8,371 bases of DNA, taken from positions 1 to 8,371 of the forward strand of contig CASBQH010000480.1 of NCBI GenBank assembly GCA_949127695.1, read 5' to 3'. This DNA is from Synechococcales cyanobacterium PMM_0073 (GTDB lineage Bacteria; Cyanobacteriota; Cyanobacteriia; Elainellales; Elainellaceae). Below the pieces are notes generated by a model that saw nothing but the letters and a program-made list of their open reading frames with translations, made no database searches and was not told where the DNA came from. The position numbers were made by a program, and so were the translations under genes. Below, one piece after another: positions 6,208 through 8,371 of the stretch (position 1 is its first letter; the number at the start of each line of letters is the position of its first letter).

Positions 6208-6783
6208 CTACGCGCTGCCGACAAAAGGCGTTGCCCAAAACTGCCAGTTCTCTTTGTTAAACGGCGCGCGCCATTTGCGAATTAGCGTTCGCTCTAGCTG
6301 CTGACGGGGTCGAGTTTGGGTAGGAGCCTCTGCCCAGAAGCCAATCCCCAGCGTCGAAGCGATCCCATGCTGATAATGCACCTGCCGGTAGTTGAGCAGA
6401 TAGCGCTTGCAGTCATGTTCGCCTTTCCAGCGCTGATTAGACTTCACGGTTTCGCCCACGTACAGCAAAATCGGTAGCTCGTAGTCAATCACAAAATAGA
6501 GCGCCGAAACGCCGATATCTGCGGCTTTCCACCGCCAGAATTCAGTGTTTTGGCGAGGCAGTACGAAGGGATCAATCCAGTCAGGATCAAGGCTGGTTTC
6601 TGGCTCAAACAGGCTGCCCTGCTGCATGGGCATCTGGCTTTGAACCTGCTGCTGATACTGCCAGATCCGCTGCTTCCAGTCAGTCAGAGCTGCCGGACTC
6701 AGTTCAGAGCCAGCAGCTGGCGTCACTTTATAGCAGCCTTTGAGTTCAGCAGCTGAGAAAAGAGAAGGCTGATGGTCACTCAT
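6208..6783 (-). CDS. GIY-YIG nuclease family protein
   Basis: This 191-residue protein has a GIY-YIG endonuclease domain in its C-terminal half (about 93-178). The first strand reads ALYFVID (94-100) for GIY, and LLYVGET (106-112) stands for YIG. Arg118 (NQRW), the metal-binding Glu164 (LERTLI) and Asn176 (PFNKE) occupy the family's catalytic positions, so activity as a single-strand or double-strand DNA nicking enzyme is plausible. Residues 1-85 are a Gln/Pro-rich, probably flexible extension with QPSLF (5-9) and QGSLF (55-59), both matching the bacterial sliding-clamp binding consensus. The ATG has AGGA 10 nt upstream. The gene follows the CIA30 gene by 72 nt on the same strand. It is not UvrC (too short, no UvrBC or HhH regions) and shows no sign of being inside an intron or mobile element. 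The biological role is unknown. Confidence 0.85.
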   Translation of the reverse strand: MSDHQPSLFSAAELKGCYKVTPAAGSELSPAALTDWKQRIWQYQQQVQSQMPMQQGSLFEPETSLDPDWIDPFVLPRQNTEFWRWKAADIGVSALYFVIDYELPILLYVGETVKSNQRWKGEHDCKRYLLNYRQVHYQHGIASTLGIGFWAEAPTQTRPRQQLERTLIRKWRAPFNKENWQFWATPFVGSA

Positions 6784-6855
6784 TGGGGCGCAGTCCTGAA
6801 CGGAGAATTGGGGCTTTTGGCGCTAGTGTGGCACAGCTCTAGCAGTCTGGCACAG

Positions 6856-8097
6856 TCAATCCTCAAACAGCCTTCTAAACAGACAGTCCCAGTCACCTGC
6901 TGCACAGCCGCTATCTCCCGTGGTGATCGCAAAGCGGCCTGCCGGATAGCTGAGCGCCGCAATGCTAAAGGCCGCCACATCCGCAGCACTCACCTCACCC
7001 GCCAGCGGCTCGCGCCCAACTTGCAGCGACTGTCCTGCCGGGATATCGGCAATTCTGCTGGGGTAGATCAGGCTATGGGTAAAACCGCTGGCGGCTAGGA
7101 TTTCGGCTGACTCAGGGCTGGGACTAATCAATACGAAGCGAGCCTGTTCAGCGGCGCGATAGACCTGAATTGAGGCTACCTGAAGCTGAAAAGATCCGGC
7201 GGCAAATTGCGGGTTCAGCGCGCCGTCATATTCAAACTTGCTCAGCATCAGCTGCCATGCACAGACTCGGCTAGGATCAATCGGCTGATTGGCCACCGTT
7301 TTGGCGCGGAACACTGGCACCAGAGCGCTAAAGGGAATTTGGACATGGAGCCATTGGTCGGCGACTGTATCAAACGAGAAGCAGTAGGCCACGCCGTCCC
7401 AGTTGGTTTCAGTCCGCAGCATAAACTTGTAGCGCTGCCCGTCGCCTTTGACGCGCAGCATCACGCCCGCATAGCGAGAGAGATCTAAAGCTGGCTCCAG
7501 ATTGCGCGTCCGCACCGAGGCAAACCCGCCCGAATTGGCCGTCGAAACCTCTCCCGAAAAAATCGCTAATCCATCGTCAAACCGAATGCTGCTCTGACTC
7601 ACCCCGCCCATCACCCCATCATTCAGCACGCCCCAGATCTGCTGCATATCTAAGCTGGGCTGAGCAAAGTCGAAAATGGGGCGTTTCACCCAGAGCGCCG
7701 GACTCACCTGCTGGATGATCTGAGCCACTGCGGCGGAGCTGAGCATCGAGGCATCGCAAATTACAGCTGTGACTGGCTGACTTATCTCAGGCTGCCCCTC
7801 GCCCAGCAGCCGCGCCTGCATCTTTTGAGCGGCCAGCTGCTGCATTACCTGCTGAGCGACTGCGCCCGCTGCGCCCGCAACGCCAATCACAGAGTTGACG
7901 ACCGCCGCTGCATCCAGGCTCGCCAGCATCGCTTGGCTATTAACTTTGGGGTCAGGCTGGCTCCCCCACCAGTGTTGAAACCAGTCGAGCTGGCTCAACA
8001 GCGGGACTGCGCCATAGTAAGAGAGCGTTTTGATAAACTGCCCCAGATCCCATTGTCTCGACTGCTGTGAACCTGACTGCTGTGAAGGAGAAGACAT
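6856..8097 (-). CDS. CIA30 domain protein within an atypical SDR fold
   Basis: This 413-residue soluble protein begins with a short leader (QWDLGQFIKTLSYYGAVPLL, 15-34). Residues 67-97 resemble a Rossmann strand-helix-strand, with GAAGAVA (75-81) in place of the usual GATGGVG. The CIA30 domain spans about 140-314, with LNDGVMGGVSQSS (158-170), YKFMLRTETNWDGVAYCFSF (223-242) and LMLSKFEYDGALNP (283-296). Residues 319-395 resemble the end of an atypical SDR (FVLIS, ASGFTHSLIYPSRI, GEVSAADVA). Thus the CIA30 domain interrupts a dinucleotide-binding fold, as in many cyanobacterial proteins and plant HCF173, which promotes psbA translation. As I recall, such proteins are usually nearer 490 residues, so this one is shortened between 98 and 138. 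The name refers to mitochondrial complex I assembly, but a role in photosystem or NDH assembly here is inference. The Shine-Dalgarno is weak. The gene follows the partial glycosyltransferase by 73 nt. Confidence 0.85.
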   Translation of the reverse strand: MSSPSQQSGSQQSRQWDLGQFIKTLSYYGAVPLLSQLDWFQHWWGSQPDPKVNSQAMLASLDAAAVVNSVIGVAGAAGAVAQQVMQQLAAQKMQARLLGEGQPEISQPVTAVICDASMLSSAAVAQIIQQVSPALWVKRPIFDFAQPSLDMQQIWGVLNDGVMGGVSQSSIRFDDGLAIFSGEVSTANSGGFASVRTRNLEPALDLSRYAGVMLRVKGDGQRYKFMLRTETNWDGVAYCFSFDTVADQWLHVQIPFSALVPVFRAKTVANQPIDPSRVCAWQLMLSKFEYDGALNPQFAAGSFQLQVASIQVYRAAEQARFVLISPSPESAEILAASGFTHSLIYPSRIADIPAGQSLQVGREPLAGEVSAADVAAFSIAALSYPAGRFAITTGDSGCAAGDWDCLFRRLFED

Positions 8098-8170
8098 GAT
8101 CCATTGCCACTTGAGACCGCTTCTCTAGCATAGCGGGCTGTTTGCCATAGAGCAGTCAGGCTAGTCTCGG

Positions 8171-8371
8171 CTAAGGCTCAGCTGGCTCGATCCCAAAAGA
8201 TTGCAGAGTCTGTTGCCAAAACTCAGTCGGGCTTTCGCTGGGAAAATATTGCTTGATGCCCTGGTAGGCAGTTTGGGCAAGCTGGTCGCGGAGTTCGGCG
8301 TTCTCTAGCTCCAGCAGGCAGCGAGCAGCGGCTTCGGGGGTTTCGGCAATCATCGCGGTTTGGTGATCTTC
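8171..8371 (-). CDS. Probable family 4 glycosyltransferase, C-terminal end (5' end outside window)
   Basis: Sixty-six codons are visible, reading in from the right edge to the TAG at 8171-8173. The segment EDHQTAMIAETPEAAARC, then LLELENAELRDQLAQTAYQ and a Phe/Trp-containing helix, resembles the end of the GT-B fold (family 4) transferases. In these, a loop of the type E-x-G-x-T-G-x-L is followed by P-E-x-x-A, a helix with L-R-x-x-L, and a closing aromatic helix. The diagnostic donor-site E-x7-E motif lies outside the window, so the call rests on pattern alone. If right, it extends the sugar-transfer theme of the plus strand. It is the first of three minus-strand genes. Confidence 0.55.
   Translation of the reverse strand, partial: EDHQTAMIAETPEAAARCLLELENAELRDQLAQTAYQGIKQYFPSESPTEFWQQTLQSFGIEPAEP

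Noticed and set aside
5780..6238. 152-codon minus-strand frame overlapping the gcvT 3' end and the convergent gap
   Set aside because: It overlaps the conserved C-terminus of gcvT and the end of the GIY-YIG gene, and the product matches no family.
6829..6855. Direct repeat TGGCACAG at 6829-6836 and 6848-6855
   Set aside because: An 8-bp pair in a short gap is easily expected by chance and has no associated element.
7040..7098. Plus-strand frames within the CIA30 gene
   Set aside because: They are shadows of a well-supported minus-strand gene with conserved domain motifs.
7855..7911. Ala/Val/Gly-rich segment (residues 63-81) of the CIA30 protein as a transmembrane helix
   Set aside because: Its position and the following helix fit a degenerate Rossmann strand-glycine loop of the SDR half better than a membrane span.
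8113..8168. Inverted pairs GAGAC/GTCTC and CTAGC/GCTAG in the gap before the CIA30 gene
   Set aside because: Stems are only 5 bp with long loops and no T-run, so neither a terminator nor an operator can be claimed.
1..8371. HIP1 octamer GCGATCGC as a cyanobacterial signature
   Set aside because: No exact copy was found by eye, so it gives no support; many cyanobacteria lack the enrichment and its absence does not count against the assignment.
1..8371. tRNA, rRNA, CRISPR array, insertion sequence or phage genes
   Set aside because: No cloverleaf, regularly spaced repeats, transposase or integrase motifs, or terminal inverted repeats with target duplications were seen.

Overview
The window most likely comes from a cyanobacterium of moderate-to-high GC. 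The strongest pointer is the 413-residue CIA30 protein at 6856-8097 (minus strand). It carries a CIA30 domain embedded in an atypical short-chain dehydrogenase fold, an arrangement known from cyanobacteria and from the plant chloroplast protein HCF173. Weak or absent Shine-Dalgarno sequences at several genes fit the same picture. The genus cannot be read from this window; a Leptolyngbya-like filamentous organism is only a guess.

Positions 1-3578 (plus strand) hold four consecutive GT-A fold family 2 glycosyltransferases. They are tightly packed (3-nt gap, 8-nt gap, 4-nt overlap) and clearly paralogous, and the first is cut by the left edge. After a 295-nt AT-richer gap with weak dyads and a possible decayed reading frame, a fifth and more divergent GT2 gene (3874-4863) starts at a GTG behind a good GAGGA ribosome binding site. 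Together these look like part of a surface or exopolysaccharide assembly locus in which duplicated transferases may add successive sugars. No polymerase, flippase or export gene is visible.

Positions 4895-6013 encode the glycine-cleavage T protein (gcvT), 31 nt after the fifth transferase and apparently unrelated in function. A 194-nt AT-rich convergent gap (6014-6207) contains a perfect 9-bp inverted repeat, a second 6-bp hairpin and a doubtful 41-codon frame.

The rest is on the minus strand: the 3' end of a probable family 4 glycosyltransferase (8171 to the right edge), the CIA30/SDR protein, and a GIY-YIG nuclease (6208-6783). These three are separated by 73 and 72 nt and could be co-transcribed. 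The nuclease carries two peptides that match the bacterial sliding-clamp binding consensus.

The observations most worth following are the mosaic relationship among the four tandem transferases, the paired clamp-binding-like peptides in the GIY-YIG protein, and the shrunken split Rossmann domain of the CIA30 protein. No mobile element, CRISPR array, tRNA or rRNA was found.
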